DNA from: Antedon bifida
Taxonomy: Eukaryota > Echinodermata > Crinoidea > Comatulida > Antedonidae
NCBI GenBank assembly: GCA_963402885.1
Contig: OY727096.1
Coordinates: forward strand, 24,781,820 to 24,845,819
Length of the DNA stretch: 64,000 bases
Reading direction: 5' to 3'
Shown: piece after piece, positions 50,701-61,401 of the stretch
How the letters are laid out: the number at the start of each line of letters is the position of its first letter
How positions within the stretch are numbered: position 1 is the first letter of the stretch
Made by a program: the position numbers and the translations under genes
Notes under the pieces: generated by a model
Seen by the model: only the letters and a program-made list of their open reading frames with translations
What the model was told of the DNA's origin: nothing
The model's database searches: none

Positions 50701-53700
50701 GTTTTAATAAAGTTAATCACTTCCATAGAAAAAAAATGTCTTCACTTGTAAAATGACAAAATAAATGGTTAAATTAAACCAAAAATCCATTGGCTGACAT
50801 CCAATTTGACCAGTTTTTGCTTTAAATTGCGTTTTTTTCAGGTAATACATTTTTTTCGATCCAATTTTTGGTCAAAGTTGATAACTATTATGTTACATTA
50901 AAATGGAATATTCAACAAAATTTTGTTTAAGAATTATTTTTTCAGGGGTATAATACACCTTAAGCTTCCTAATATATTACTTGATATCTCCAGCTAACTG
51001 TGAATCGTCCATCAGTATTGTAAATGGTCAGTACTCTGGTAGCTATACTCATGAAGGATCCATTACATTCACCTGTGATGTTGGTTATACATTGGTAGGA
51101 AAATCAACAATAACGTGTTATAATGGATTTTACAGCTTTCCATATGCAGAGTGTAGACGTAAGTTTTACAATTGATTTGCTTAATCAATATTCAATAAAT
51201 AAATAAATATTCAATAAATGTTCTCCACATATATATTAAAAGTACATAAAATATTAACTATATAAACACTTGTGATAATAACTAATAAAAAACATAGTAT
51301 GTGTGGAAACCTGTATAAGTTAAAAAACTGAACGCCTAGCCTCCCAGAAAAAAATAATAACAAAGTTGGGAAGAAGATGATACAAAATACAATATATCCA
51401 AATAAAAAGGAAGGAGAAGGAGGATCGAAGATTAAATACATTGAGTGAATGTAATGATGTAATGTAATGATTTCAATAAAAATTGATTCAGAGTTAATTG
51501 ATATAATTGAGCTCAAATCAGGTCGATTAATGCATTGAAGTGTATGATCAAGGTATTTGGCGACACCTCCACCAGCCTGGGATATTCTAGAAGAATGGAG
51601 TAGGGTATAGCCGGGGATGTTAAACAAAGACAAATTTGTTTTTTCAGTATTAAAAAAAAGTTTCTGTAAAGCAAAGGGCAGAGAAGTTATGGTTCAATGC
51701 GGAAATAAAATCAGTAACTTCAGAAAAGTGTTTGGATAAGCTTCTTACATTATGGTGATATAAGCTAAAAAAGAAATCAGATTTAGTAAATTTGGAGTTG
51801 AAACTGTCAATAAGTTCGTAATTAGATTGAACATTGTTAATAATAAGTGAGCCATCCTCGTCACAAGTGACTGAAACATTGGGTTGAATTTCAAGGAATT
51901 TAATTTATTGAAATCAACTTTGTGATCTAAGGATAAAGAATTGAGCTCCTGAATGAATTCAGAGTCATCAATTATGTTATTGAAAGGAAATAAAGTTTCA
52001 ATACAATTATAACAAATCCAGTTTGTAATGATAGAACAAGAAAGATGAGCAATATTGTCACACGCGATACATTTGGTATATGTATTCTTCACATACGTGT
52101 TACACAAAGAACATTTACGGAGTGTCAGTGCGAGTGGTGAGGTGAAGGAAATAATCAACTGTCCGGTGTAGGTGTTTCTCGAAAAAATAAGGGGGTGGGG
52201 GTGGGGGGCGGGAGGAATAATTATTTAAAAAAAGAAATAATTAAGAAGCATCATAGGAAGAATCAAGTTATCCATCCAAAAAATAAACGTGCAGCTCCTG
52301 GTTCAAAGAATTAACATTATTTTTGAGGTATGCAAATAGTACAATTTAAACAGTAGTAAATGAGATATGCCATATGGGAATAAAGATTGTAGTTTTATAT
52401 TATTATAAAGACTTCTGATTAGAAATAAAAGGTTATAGTAACTGTTTCTGGCGGCATCAATGGTTATAATAAAATTAATACCATAATATTGTTGCATAAT
52501 TAAGAGTTGAAGAACACAGAAGACACGCTAGTTCGGCACAGGTTCTTGGAAGTATGAAGATCCATTAGATGTTCGCCATTTGCCAGCAGAGAAGCGTAGT
52601 TTTCCCCCAATCTTCTATAGTTCTCAAACTTGATTTTTCCATCTCCTTTTTTCAGCCAGATTATTTGGCGTGAGGTCGTCGATAATATAGAATACTTCCC
52701 TTTAAGGGCATCATGGATATGAGGTGATTTACCTTCCATTCCTCGTTCAGCTCGATGATTGGCATAGATGATGGCGTAAGATGTTAGTTAAATACTCTTA
52801 ACAATCAGGATACTATTTTCACCGGGCGAATGTTCCAGGCCAACAAACCTGATGTTATTGCGTCTAGAAAAATGTTCAGCTCTATTTAATTCAAGATGGC
52901 AGATAGTTAATTGTTCTTGCGTATTTTGAATATCAGATTCACGGGCCTTGTCATTCGATTCACGAGGCCTTATCTTTTGATCCAAAAACTGCAATACTTT
53001 CCGAGTTAAAATCAATAGCTTTACTTAAGTCTTCTCTTATTTGAGATTGTCCTTGTAGCACAGATTTAAAGGACTCCTGTACACATTTTCAAGTCAAGAC
53101 CAATACAAGCAGTTCCGTCTATTCTTCAGGGAGAACCGATGTGTCTACTAGGCTAGCTGAGGTAGTCTTAGCACGTGTGGTTCGTTGTGGGTAGCATGTC
53201 ATATATAAATATACGATTGCCATACATAAACACTTACAGAGCGAGTTCATTGGCATAGGTTCGCAGCTGACTCACTCTGTGGATCTGGTAGTAGATAGTC
53301 TTTTCTGATAATGAATAAATAAATTATTGTCCTGCGGTACGTACATTTGAAATTACTATGTATTCGAGAACCATCTAGTAATAATAATTACTATAAAACA
53401 AAGAATAGAAATATATCACCGGTCATATGTAAATTACTTGTCCTTATGTTCCTAAACTTTTTAAATCCGTGACCTTTCCCCAGTTCACATTGTAGGCCTA
53501 CGTGCTTTTGATAGAAATTAAACTGTATCTTTAATATCTTTACAGCGACATGTTCGTCAAAAATCCGTGTTGTAAATGGTGAATATGGAGGAAACATTAC
53601 TACATGTTGTGATAGTTTTGGTGTTACATTTCCAGAAGAAGAAACAGTAATATTTTGTAACCAGGCAGACTACAGCTCATCATATCCTACATGTAAGAGT

Positions 53701-54029
53701 GAGGTTTTTCATTTGTTGCTATATATATCATACATGCATAACACTTATATTGCAAGTTCATTGACATAGGTCGCAACCGACTCACTCTGTGATTCTAGTA
53801 GAAAAGTCATTTCTGATAATGGCTATAACACACTGAATATAAATTCTACTACCGGTAATGTGTAGGCCTACATTGCTTGCCCGTACATAGATGGTTACCC
53901 CTGTTCACACACTCTTTGGTCTTGAAAACATTTACACATGTGAATTCAGAATTTTTCTTTATTACAGCTGGCTTTTATCAATGGTTTTGTGCGTGTGATT
54001 GTTGTAATCATGGTTATCGCTGTTGGTGA
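44601..54029 (+). CDS. Secreted five-CCP protein with Cys-rich tail
   Basis: Exons: 44601-44703, 46523-46582, 46860-47021, 47995-48159, 48422-48586, 50994-51158, 53546-53698, 53968-54029. Together 1035 bp, exactly 345 codons with stop, all joins in phase 1. Layout: signal peptide, short linker, five CCP domains of the same subfamilies as in the mosaic gene at 1-13334, then a short tail ending CACDCCNHGYRCW. No membrane segment. The 5' cassette is paralogous to that of the Frizzled-LDLa gene, while the CCP exons are paralogous to the first gene, so this gene joins two module sets. Probably a secreted recognition protein; ligand unknown. Introns hold Penelope and LINE remnants and a MITE. Confidence 0.78.
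45095..45418 (+). mobile_element. Penelope-like element, GIY-YIG endonuclease part
   Basis: In intron 1. CNICGKQYVGETKNTLRMRM, then QHRSAI, VAQHFNSAGHS, HWELQLKT and NIRNILPD: typical of the C-terminal GIY-YIG nuclease of Penelope-like elements. Ends in a stop. Confidence 0.82.
45740..46450 (+). mobile_element. Penelope-like element, RT part, internally deleted
   Basis: An upstream piece reads EEDVQNYVPSPDKRDNLSKQ, then, after missing sequence and a frameshift, ATLDVSSLYTNIPH, GTAMGTKMAPSFANLFMG and WFRYIDDIFMIW (catalytic YIDD). A further frameshift leads to LKTDLFRKPTDKN. Lies downstream of a nuclease part in the same direction, as in tandem Penelope copies. Confidence 0.85.
46523..46582 (+). 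CDS. 60-bp linker exon (CCP gene 2)
   Basis: Acceptor tttttag, donor gtaaga, phase 1-1. VEENDSNIGRCILTYRRNK. Counterpart of 27327-27386. Confidence 0.75.
46860..47021 (+). CDS. CCP exon 1 of gene 2 (EEPPRC type)
   Basis: 162 bp, phase 1-1, acceptor ttatag, donor gtaagg. DCQLTPLENGRFNGSINHGG and EEPPRC. Closest to 9398-9562. Confidence 0.87.
47022..47994. other. Intron with duplicated segment
   Basis: Segment 47765-47990 matches 50420-50632 plus 50964-50993. Here the site cactattaagcttcc is the empty form of the MITE site filled at 50626. Confidence 0.75.
47995..48159 (+). CDS. CCP exon 2 of gene 2 (CKSS type)
   Basis: 165 bp, phase 1-1, acceptor ctccag, donor gtgggt. NCKSSINIVNGHYSGSYTHGG. 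The following intron repeats after the next exon. Confidence 0.88.
48422..48586 (+). CDS. CCP exon 3 of gene 2 (CESS type)
   Basis: 165 bp, phase 1-1, acceptor ccccag, donor gtgggt. Nearly identical to mosaic-gene exon 1637-1801, including upstream intron. Confidence 0.88.
48587..50993. other. Long intron
   Basis: Contains an 18-bp perfect inverted repeat gaaaagattaaatctagc (50064-50081, 50152-50169), the duplicated segment 50420-50632, and a MITE. No coding exon recognised in 48700-50400. Confidence 0.5.
50626..50963. mobile_element. TTAA-type MITE, copy 2 (with empty-site pair)
   Basis: Starts ttaaagatgtattgtccccc and ends aatacaccttaa. In the duplicate at 47960-47970 the same flanks meet at a single TTAA, which fixes the boundaries and TTAA target duplication. 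Opposite orientation to copies 1 and 3. Confidence 0.9.
50994..51158 (+). CDS. CCP exon 4 of gene 2 (CESS type, divergent)
   Basis: 165 bp, phase 1-1, acceptor ctccag, donor gtaagt. [20 protein letters not shown], with CYNGFYSFPYAEC at the end. Confidence 0.87.
51440..53090 (-). mobile_element. LINE relic: ORF1 and 5' part of ORF2
   Basis: Minus strand. ORF1-like pieces (53015 down to 52500) with a coiled region and NRAEHFSRRNNIRFVGLEH. Then 52158-51745 with a PHD-like Cys cluster (CSLCNTYVKNTYTKC ... CSIITNWICYNC). Then an endonuclease start (LFNIPGYTLLHSSRISQAGG) at 51633-51470. Frames are broken. CR1/L2-like, in intron of CCP gene 2. Confidence 0.75.
53546..53698 (+). CDS. CCP exon 5 of gene 2, shortened
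   Basis: 153 bp, phase 1-1, acceptor tttacag, donor gtgagg. ATCSSKIRVVNGEYGGNITT, then CC, VIFC, YSSSYPTC. Shorter and with an extra Cys, which may pair with the Cys-rich tail. Confidence 0.7.
53968..54029 (+). CDS. Cys-rich terminal exon of CCP gene 2
   Basis: Acceptor ttacag. GFYQWFCACDCCNHGYRCW and TGA. The final exon: phase 1 is kept and the coding total is a whole number of codons. Family not recognised. Confidence 0.6.
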
Positions 54030-54289
54030 ATGCCAACTATGAAGTATGCTGTGGTGGATCAAACAGGAAAACCCAAATAATTTTGATGAATTTGTGGAAA
54101 ATATTCATCGGATTCCAATTGAACTTGTATAAAAATAGATGATTTGAACTCGTCATTTACTAAAGTTAGGTTATCCGCACAAATGCAACATGCACGTATG
54201 TTATAATAATGAGCCAGTGGGATATTTGCTGGAAAGAATTGGCTTGTTGAGGACATTCTAGAATATACTGATAAGCAGAATAAGTAAGG

Positions 54290-55200
54290 GGTTCTTTTGG
54301 AATTTGCTACGGCATTCGATTCAATTGATAGATATTTTGAATTAAGTCATTGTCAACATTTGGTTTTGGTAAGGATTTCATTTAATGGGTGAAAACTTTA
54401 TATTGTAAAAGTGAGTCTATTACCATAAAAAATGGCTGCTTATCAAAAAGTTTTAATATGAATGGTGGTATTAGACAAGGATCCCTCCAGCTGCACTTCT
54501 TTTTATATCAACCGTTGAACTAATGGTCTAACATTAGAAACAATGTGTAAAGGTATAAATGTACCAATAGTGACTGTAAATAGGTACCAACAAATCAAAA
54601 TTGCACAATTAACTGATGAACATTTATTTTTGAGATGTAAAAAGTGTAAAGGCTTGTCTAGGTGAGGTATATTCTTTTTGCAAAGTTGCAGGAATGTGGA
54701 TTGGTTCAAGTAAAGAAAACTTAAGTTAACCATTCGGGTAAAAGAACCAGTCATGTGTTTTTAGGCATTTTTGTTGGATATAACAGGGGAAAATGTTATT
54801 AATAAATTGGGTTGAAAAGGTAAATATTTTTTGAAAAAACTCTACTCAAAATTTAATTTTGGGAAAGAAATCTAACTTTATTTGTTAAAGTAACCGTAAT
54901 AAAAAGATTAGCATTGCCAAGGTTAATATAGGCTTATAATGCCAGCATTATTGACATTCCAAAACATTAATCAATGAAATTAACCAAATCATTTTTAAAT
55001 GTAAATAATGGCGGCATCAATTTAACCAATTTTAACAATACGATTAAATCATTGAAATTAAATTTGGTCAAGGGGTTATTAAGTCCTGATCCAGAAAAAT
55101 GGAAATTAGTTCCACAAAAATATCTATTCCCAATAGATATCAGCTTTGGTATGACAAGTATAGTGAACTATGCTAATGATATACCACACTTGTAAGGAAC
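54290..55200 (+). mobile_element. Decayed LINE reverse transcriptase
   Basis: Broken frames with RT echoes: LEFATAFDSIDRYF, NMNGGIRQGSLQ, KIAQLTDEHLF, and a C-terminal part NNGGINLTNFNNTIKSLKLN. A different family from the LINE at 51440-53090. Confidence 0.7.
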
Positions 55201-55524
55201 CTCTAAACAATCAAACACTGTGGGGAAATAAAAAAGAAACCTCTGTAAATCCAAACATGGATTGATTCACGAATTATATTATTGAACGATATTATTAATG
55301 ATCATATTTTATAAATCATCAGAATATATTAAAGATAATGTATTTTTGTATGGTGCTTATTTTTAACAGTATTCTAACATTTTAATAGTATTTTAACATT
55401 GCCATTTGCGATTTGATGTATTTTTGCTTTGTTGTTTTATTGTCTTAATTATACCAAGCAAAACAAATTTCCATTTTAAAGTGGACCAATAACATTTCTT
55501 GAACCTTGAATTGCTGATTACATT

Positions 55525-55591
55525 TTTTTGTGTCACGTAGATTATCAATGTGTGCGAAAATTGTCCAAATGCTGAGGACAGACTCAAAATG
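55525..55591 (+). pseudogene. Decayed LDLa exon
   Basis: Reads VCENCPNAEDRLK after an in-frame stop. Both it and the following about 180 bp (to 55775) align with the disrupted LDLa exon 2 and its intron at 31560-31790. A relic of another Frizzled-LDLa-type gene. Confidence 0.55.
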
Positions 55592-56037
55592 GTGCTTATT
55601 TTTTGTTAACATACCGTACTAGGCCTACTACTGAAAACAGAAATTGCTTTGACATTTTAAAAATCAATATCATTACAATTGTAGTAGTTACTACTACTAC
55701 TCACCTGGATAAACCAATACGAATTTTCTTTAAAAACATTCCTTACATAAAAATGGAATTGTCATTTTTTTAAATATAAAATTGTAATAAAAAAAATTGT
55801 TTGTAAAATAAATGTATGATTTTTTTCACACCTTTCTAGTAACCTAAATTCATCAATTAATAACTGGATTGCAACAATTGCTTCTATCTAAAACAAAGCT
55901 GCTATCATATTGATCGAAAGCCTCTGAAAGTTTTCGTCGCAATATTATGACCCAATCAAATAGAATTGCTGATCTCGATTTCATATAAATCTCAAATAAG
56001 GATTTGTTTCAACTGTAAAAATACGTGTTTTTCGGGG

Positions 56038-56065
56038 TGTGGGGGGGGGGGGGGGGGGTGGGAAT
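56038..56065 (+). repeat. Long G run
   Basis: About 20 G in a row with flanking G clusters, in an otherwise AT-rich region. May form quadruplexes or be an assembly-sensitive site. Confidence 0.85.
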
Positions 56066-56853
56066 AGCATAATAATGCGATAGTGTTTTTGCCCAGCTTT
56101 ATTTATTTATTTCTGTGGTGCATGCTCCTGCAATAGATCCAAGGTCAAGCAAAATGTACCCATGCGTCTGATAACTATAAAAACATCATCTACGCAATCC
56201 GTTACAATATCGCAACACCTTGAGATTTTCCAAATGAATGATTCCTTTGGATTTCATGAATACGGATGATACTCTTCAATCACTTGGGTTATTGCTTACA
56301 AACAAAACAGTTAGTGTCTGTTACTTTTCGGGTATGGTTTGAGATAAAAAAGGAAACGAGTGTCATTTCGTATTATAGCGCGTTAGTGTCCATTAGCAGC
56401 ATTCATTCGTTCAAACTTGACGCGAGTGTAACGGACTACGTCCGGGGCCAGAGGGATCTTTATACACAATAGTTGGTGTTTACTCCCGAAGGTAGGCTTA
56501 CAATTGTTTTGAAAGAATAATAGATAAAGTGCTGACTTTTTCAAAGAAATGCCATTGGAGTCATGCCATTTCTATGTATATAGGCCTAAGTGTTTTATCT
56601 ACTTTTCGTTTAGAAATTAACTTGTGATCTTTGTATAAATATTATGTACATTTTTCACTTTTATGAAGGCCTATATTTATATATTTTAACTTTCCTTTAC
56701 TTCAATTACGTTTAATCTCTTAACCGGACCATTTTGAAAAGCAGTACCACGAAAATTTAATCCAGTCGTAAAGAAGGGATAATTGATAAAAAAACAATTA
56801 AGAGCAACAATTAATATTGTGAGGTTTATTTTTAATGTTTAGATTTTTACAAA

Positions 56854-59800
56854 ATGGATCCGATCTTCAAGACAAACCTTCGAAAACTATCCGAGGAGAA
56901 ACCACCTACAAACCGAAAACTGGCTCGGTACCAAATTGAGATCAATGCTCGGCCTGGAAGCGGTCTTTTTATGCGTGGAGATGACTACAATAAAACTTTT
57001 CCACGTCTGGTGAATGGGATTCCTTTAGATTTTACCGAGAAGCTTGACAGCGATATGGTTACATTTATGCATGTATCAACCAGCTCAGTCCATATGTATG
57101 TCTCGAAATACATAACACAGTTCGAAGCGAAGAAGTTGTATCGTAATTTAGTACACAGCATTTCGACAGAAGCAAGCAGTATCAAAGGGTTTGGAAAAAC
57201 CAAAGATTTCTTCTGCATGGTGTTCTTGGCGAAGGTTGATTCCATCACCGGCAAGGCGGTTTCCAGACGCACAATTCTGATTAAAAATCCAATATCAGGA
57301 GCCGATGTCGGTACTAATGACAAGATGGTGAACTCCATTGGAAACAATGTTGATGGTTTTAGTGATGCAGATGGCGAGGAGGACGAAGAAGAAGGTCTGG
57401 AGACAATTAGAGAAGAATCGCATGCAGACGACCATGGGTCAATTCCCGCTTCTTCAGCCCCACCTTCGATTCATTCTTCATATTACGCGTCTGATCGTAA
57501 TAAGGACACGGACACGCAGGTAAGTAGAGACTCTTTATTACAATTTCATTTTTTTTTGTTCTTTTGTTTGTTTTTGTTGTTATTATAAATAACTTCTTAT
57601 TAATACCTTATTGATTTTTTAGGGGTCTTGACTTAAAAAGCCTTTCTTATTTTGAGTTTCCTTTCCATAACTTTTTGATGAAATGTTTGTACATATCCTT
57701 AGTTTTATGGAATAAATTGCTTTCGATTGATAATATAAAACTATAACAAGTTTTTCAATGGTGGCCTATTAAAGGAAAACATCAAGATATGGTTCTACTA
57801 AATCATTATTGAAAATAATGATATGTATTATATCAATACGTAACCAAAATGTCCTCATTATCACAAAGGCAACTCTCCTGGTTTTTGTGTTAGTAGTTTC
57901 ACAAGGAATACAAGTGAAACAATTTATATACAGCATGCATGAGTGGGCCTACTAGAAACAGAAACCAAAAATCATTCTGGTGTTAATATTTATTAATATT
58001 CCAAAAATAATTAGCTACAATTACTACGTAACCTTGAAATAAACTGAAAGAGACCTTGACCGTAAACTGACAGAATCATGCCGCAGGGCCACATGTCAAA
58101 CCTTGAAGATGATGTCATCCGTGAAATTCATTCACTAATGTACCCAAGCATGGCTGCAGAAAAACACTAGAGCATCATCCCGTAAAAGTCACTCACTTGC
58201 GTACAAAAATGTATATAGCGAGATTCTTCAGCAATAATAAAACTACCAGTAGTTTACCAGAGAATGTATATCTTCACATATTTCAAAATAAAACATCAAC
58301 ATCTTGCTGTAAATTTCGAAAGTTACCTATATGTCTATTTAATAGACCTACAGGTTAAACAGAGTATTTTATGGTAACACAAAATAAATGAAATATCAAA
58401 TATATTTTATAGAGTGTAACTACACTGATGGATAGTTTGATGGACGGCGGTGGTGCCGGTGGTGGTGATGATGATGCCTCCACTGTAGTAACAGCTTTTA
58501 CTGTCGGTGATGGAGATGCTGACGTGGCAGCATTTGATGACGTTATTGACAAGAGGTCACTTCCGTCAGTCATGTCTCAGGCTCAACAACACAAGGTAAG
58601 TTGAATGTTTAAAATTGGCGGTTAATGTATTCAGTTTGAACATTTCTGTATCTGTAAATCACGGGACAAAAAAACGATTAAACTGGTTATTACAGTATTA
58701 AACTGTTGGACGATTCTATTTCATATGAGGGGTGCCATTGCTCTGTGAGGGCATTTATCGGTTTCACCAGGTATCACAACTTATGAACTGACGGAAGTTA
58801 CTTGTATTGTATCTTTATTATTTCAACAGTACAACGTAGCGATCGAAGACTTGCAAAACGAATGTGCCACCTTACCCAGCACCGATTACATGTGTGTGTT
58901 GAACGTGTATGGAACAGCAGGACCTAAATGGCCAGGTGGCGGATGGAGACTGGCACCATCCTACTATACAAATCATTTCCCTCGGTTTTTAAACGAACCA
59001 GGCCTAGAGAATATTAAGTGGCGGTACCTAAACGAAGGGTCACATACGTACGTGTCAACAGCGACCAGCGGTAGAGAGGGGGAAGAATGTTATGAACAGT
59101 TCTTGAGGGCTTTGGAGAATAAAGAGATCCAAAAGCAGCTGTTTGGCGACTGCGACGACTGGGAGATTACTACTTACTTCTCGTCCAGAGCCATGACAAC
59201 AGTTGCGCAGACGAACAAAAATGGCACAAAGAAAGCACTGATCAGGAAATCGATTATGGTGAGTTTTCATAGACAAAAAAGACGATTCTATTTTTCAGAT
59301 TCATCGTGCCCAGCTTTGGGAACCACTGGGTCTTTATCGTTGTCACCAGGTAAGTAACCACAACACACGCACTGTCCAGAATGGGTTGTTTAATTAAACC
59401 CATAACTTTAAAACAATAAAATGGATTGTTAAAATACTTAAAGATGTATTGTCCCCCTGAAAAAATAATTCTTTTGTTGAATATTCCATTTTAATGTAAC
59501 ATAATGGTTATCCACTTTTACCAAAGATTGGATGGAAAAAAAATGTAATTGAAATGTAATTTAAAGCAAAAAATGATCAAATTGGCTGCCAGCCAATGGA
59601 TTTTTGGTTGAATTTAACCATTTATTTTGTCATTTTATAAGTGAAAACATTATTTTTTTGGTTTTTTTTCTATGGAAGTGATTAACTTTATTAAACTACA
59701 AAATAACATATTCAATGTCTGATTTAATTAATCATCATTTTTCATGTTTTGGGGGGACAATACATCTTTAATTATATAGGACCGAAGTGGTGCGAATTCT

Positions 59801-59934
59801 TTAAAATGTTAATCCTGTTAAGACAATGTATGTATAACTATAGGTTGTCTTCATATATCTATTGTTTATCTTTTCAGGTAAAAATGGAAAGTTTTGAAGG
59901 CGCATTCCGAGATGGTTCAATTGTACTGGCGTAG
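56854..59934 (+). CDS. Unrecognised protein with two related domains
   Basis: Exons: 56854-57519 (ATG), 58413-58595, 58830-59258, 59299-59349, 59878-59934 (TAG). All introns are phase 0 with good GT-AG sites. 1386 bp, 461 residues. No signal peptide or membrane segment, so likely intracellular. Residues about 24-150 and 295-426 seem to be copies of one fold: both have FPR(L/F)(V/L)N, an acidic/aromatic helix, (D)DFF or DWEITTYF, a G-containing turn, and R(R/K)(T/S)I(L/M) at the end. The linker (about 155-285) is acidic and Ser/Gly/Asp-rich, disordered. I do not recognise the family. Candidate poly(A) signal at 60322. Confidence 0.75.
59438..59771. mobile_element. TTAA-type MITE, copy 3
   Basis: Ends ttaaagatgtattgtccccc / ggggggacaatacatctttaa, flanked by TTAA. 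In the last intron of the unrecognised gene. Confidence 0.85.
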
Positions 59935-60321
59935 TGGGAACCAAAAATCGTACAAACATCTATAAAACTAGACAAATTTTTCTTTGATCAAAGGCCGTAA
60001 TCACGACAGATATTTTGTTGATAGGCATAAAACATTTAGGGGAAAAGGTTATATACGTGTATCCATGAACCGATGGTATGACATCTAAGGTGGGAAAGTA
60101 TACCGTACTAAAAACAGGGTTGTCAGCCTTTAGTTAAAATACATGCTTTTACTGATAAAATGCTGGTCGTTGGTAATGATATGGTCGGAGAGTATGTGCA
60201 ATGTTACTTAGGTTTAGTATAGTTAAAGAAATAACCGTTCGTGTAATTTAAAAACTATAGCTTTTTAAAAATGTATTTAACCATTTAATCACAATGTATG
60301 AGCTTAAAACATGCTTTACAA

Positions 60322-60327
60322 AATAAA
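60322..60327 (+). terminator. Candidate poly(A) signal of the two-domain gene
   Basis: AATAAA 388 bp after the stop codon. Other signals may be used. Confidence 0.35.
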
Positions 60328-60737
60328 TATAATAGCAAAGCTTTTGTATTGAAATTGATCGCAAACGTTTCGTTTGATAATGCGGCACAGTCTGATAAAC
60401 GGTCTGCGCATGCTCAATATGTTTCTGCGCTTTCAAAGAATGTCTATTAGATTAGATGCTGCGTAGTCCAGCAGTCATGTACTGTACGTTGAAATTCGCT
60501 ATGAAAACAATCTCGATACCGAGTCAAAATTAAAATTCGATGCGCTTGGAATAAAAATGTAATTTAACTACATTTGGTAATGTTTATAGAAACATATTTA
60601 AATGATGCAATAAAAAAAGATACATCATCTGTTTCATTGTAGTGTATCAATTATAAAATAATCGTATGTATAAATTTACTGTATTTTTTCATTTTAAACT
60701 GTGGACATCCCAATCTACTAAAATATGAGGAGATTGG

Positions 60738-61040
60738 CATTGAAAACACTGGTTCTCATCAGATCAGTGAAGTTTAAGCAACGTTGGGCCGGGAATTGTA
60801 TTTGGATGGGAGACCGTCTTGGCATACAAGTGTTATGTAGACCTTCCATAGAGTTATATGGCATAATGGTAAGGGATCGATTCGAACCTGCCTGTGCCAT
60901 AATGAGTGTATCCTTAAGCAGGATACTTTACTCTCATTTGCCTTCTCATTTGGATGGGACAGAAAGCTGTAGGTCGTGCGCACGTTAAAAGAACTTGGTA
61001 CACTATTCGAGTGGGTATTGTCTCCTGATCTGGGTAGGCC
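60738..61040 (+). mobile_element. 5S rRNA-derived SINE
   Basis: The head resembles the 3' two thirds of 5S rRNA: tcagatcagtgaagtttaag, caacgttgggcc, ttggatgggagaccg. A body follows with ttaaaagaacttggtacact, shared with the tRNA-derived SINE at 4340-4702. Not a functional 5S gene: it lacks the normal 5' part. Confidence 0.8.
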
Positions 61041-61224
61041 CTGGGTTAAAAAGTATGCAACTGTATTTTGTACAAATGAAAATGTATGTCACAGTGTAGC
61101 GGATATAGCACAGTTTAGTGCATAGCAGTTTTGCTGCAATAACAAAAAGCAACAATTAATAATAATTTGTTTTCTCTTACAAACGAAAGGAAGTGAAACT
61201 TGAGGTAGATGTAGAGTTGATCAG

Positions 61225-61230
61225 TTTATT
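61225..61230 (-). terminator. Candidate poly(A) signal of XRCC5
   Basis: TTTATT on the plus strand, i.e. AATAAA on the minus strand, 172 bp after the XRCC5 stop. Confidence 0.4.
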
Positions 61231-61401
61231 CAACTGTACAATTATCACAGTTTAATATAAGAGTGAATTTATATACAAAATATATCAAATCTCTAAACTA
61301 AATACAGAATACTGAAAGAGTAATACTGTACACATTTCTAGTTAATTAACAAATTCAAAAATTAATCTTATACATTTTCCCATACACCTTTTGAAAAATC
61401 A

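Noticed and set aside
51211-51633. 140-residue minus-strand open frame as a host gene
   Set aside because: Its start is the endonuclease region of a LINE; the rest is random intron translation.
60770-60850. Possible 5S rRNA gene
   Set aside because: Only the inner and 3' part of 5S is similar, with many changes and a SINE body attached.
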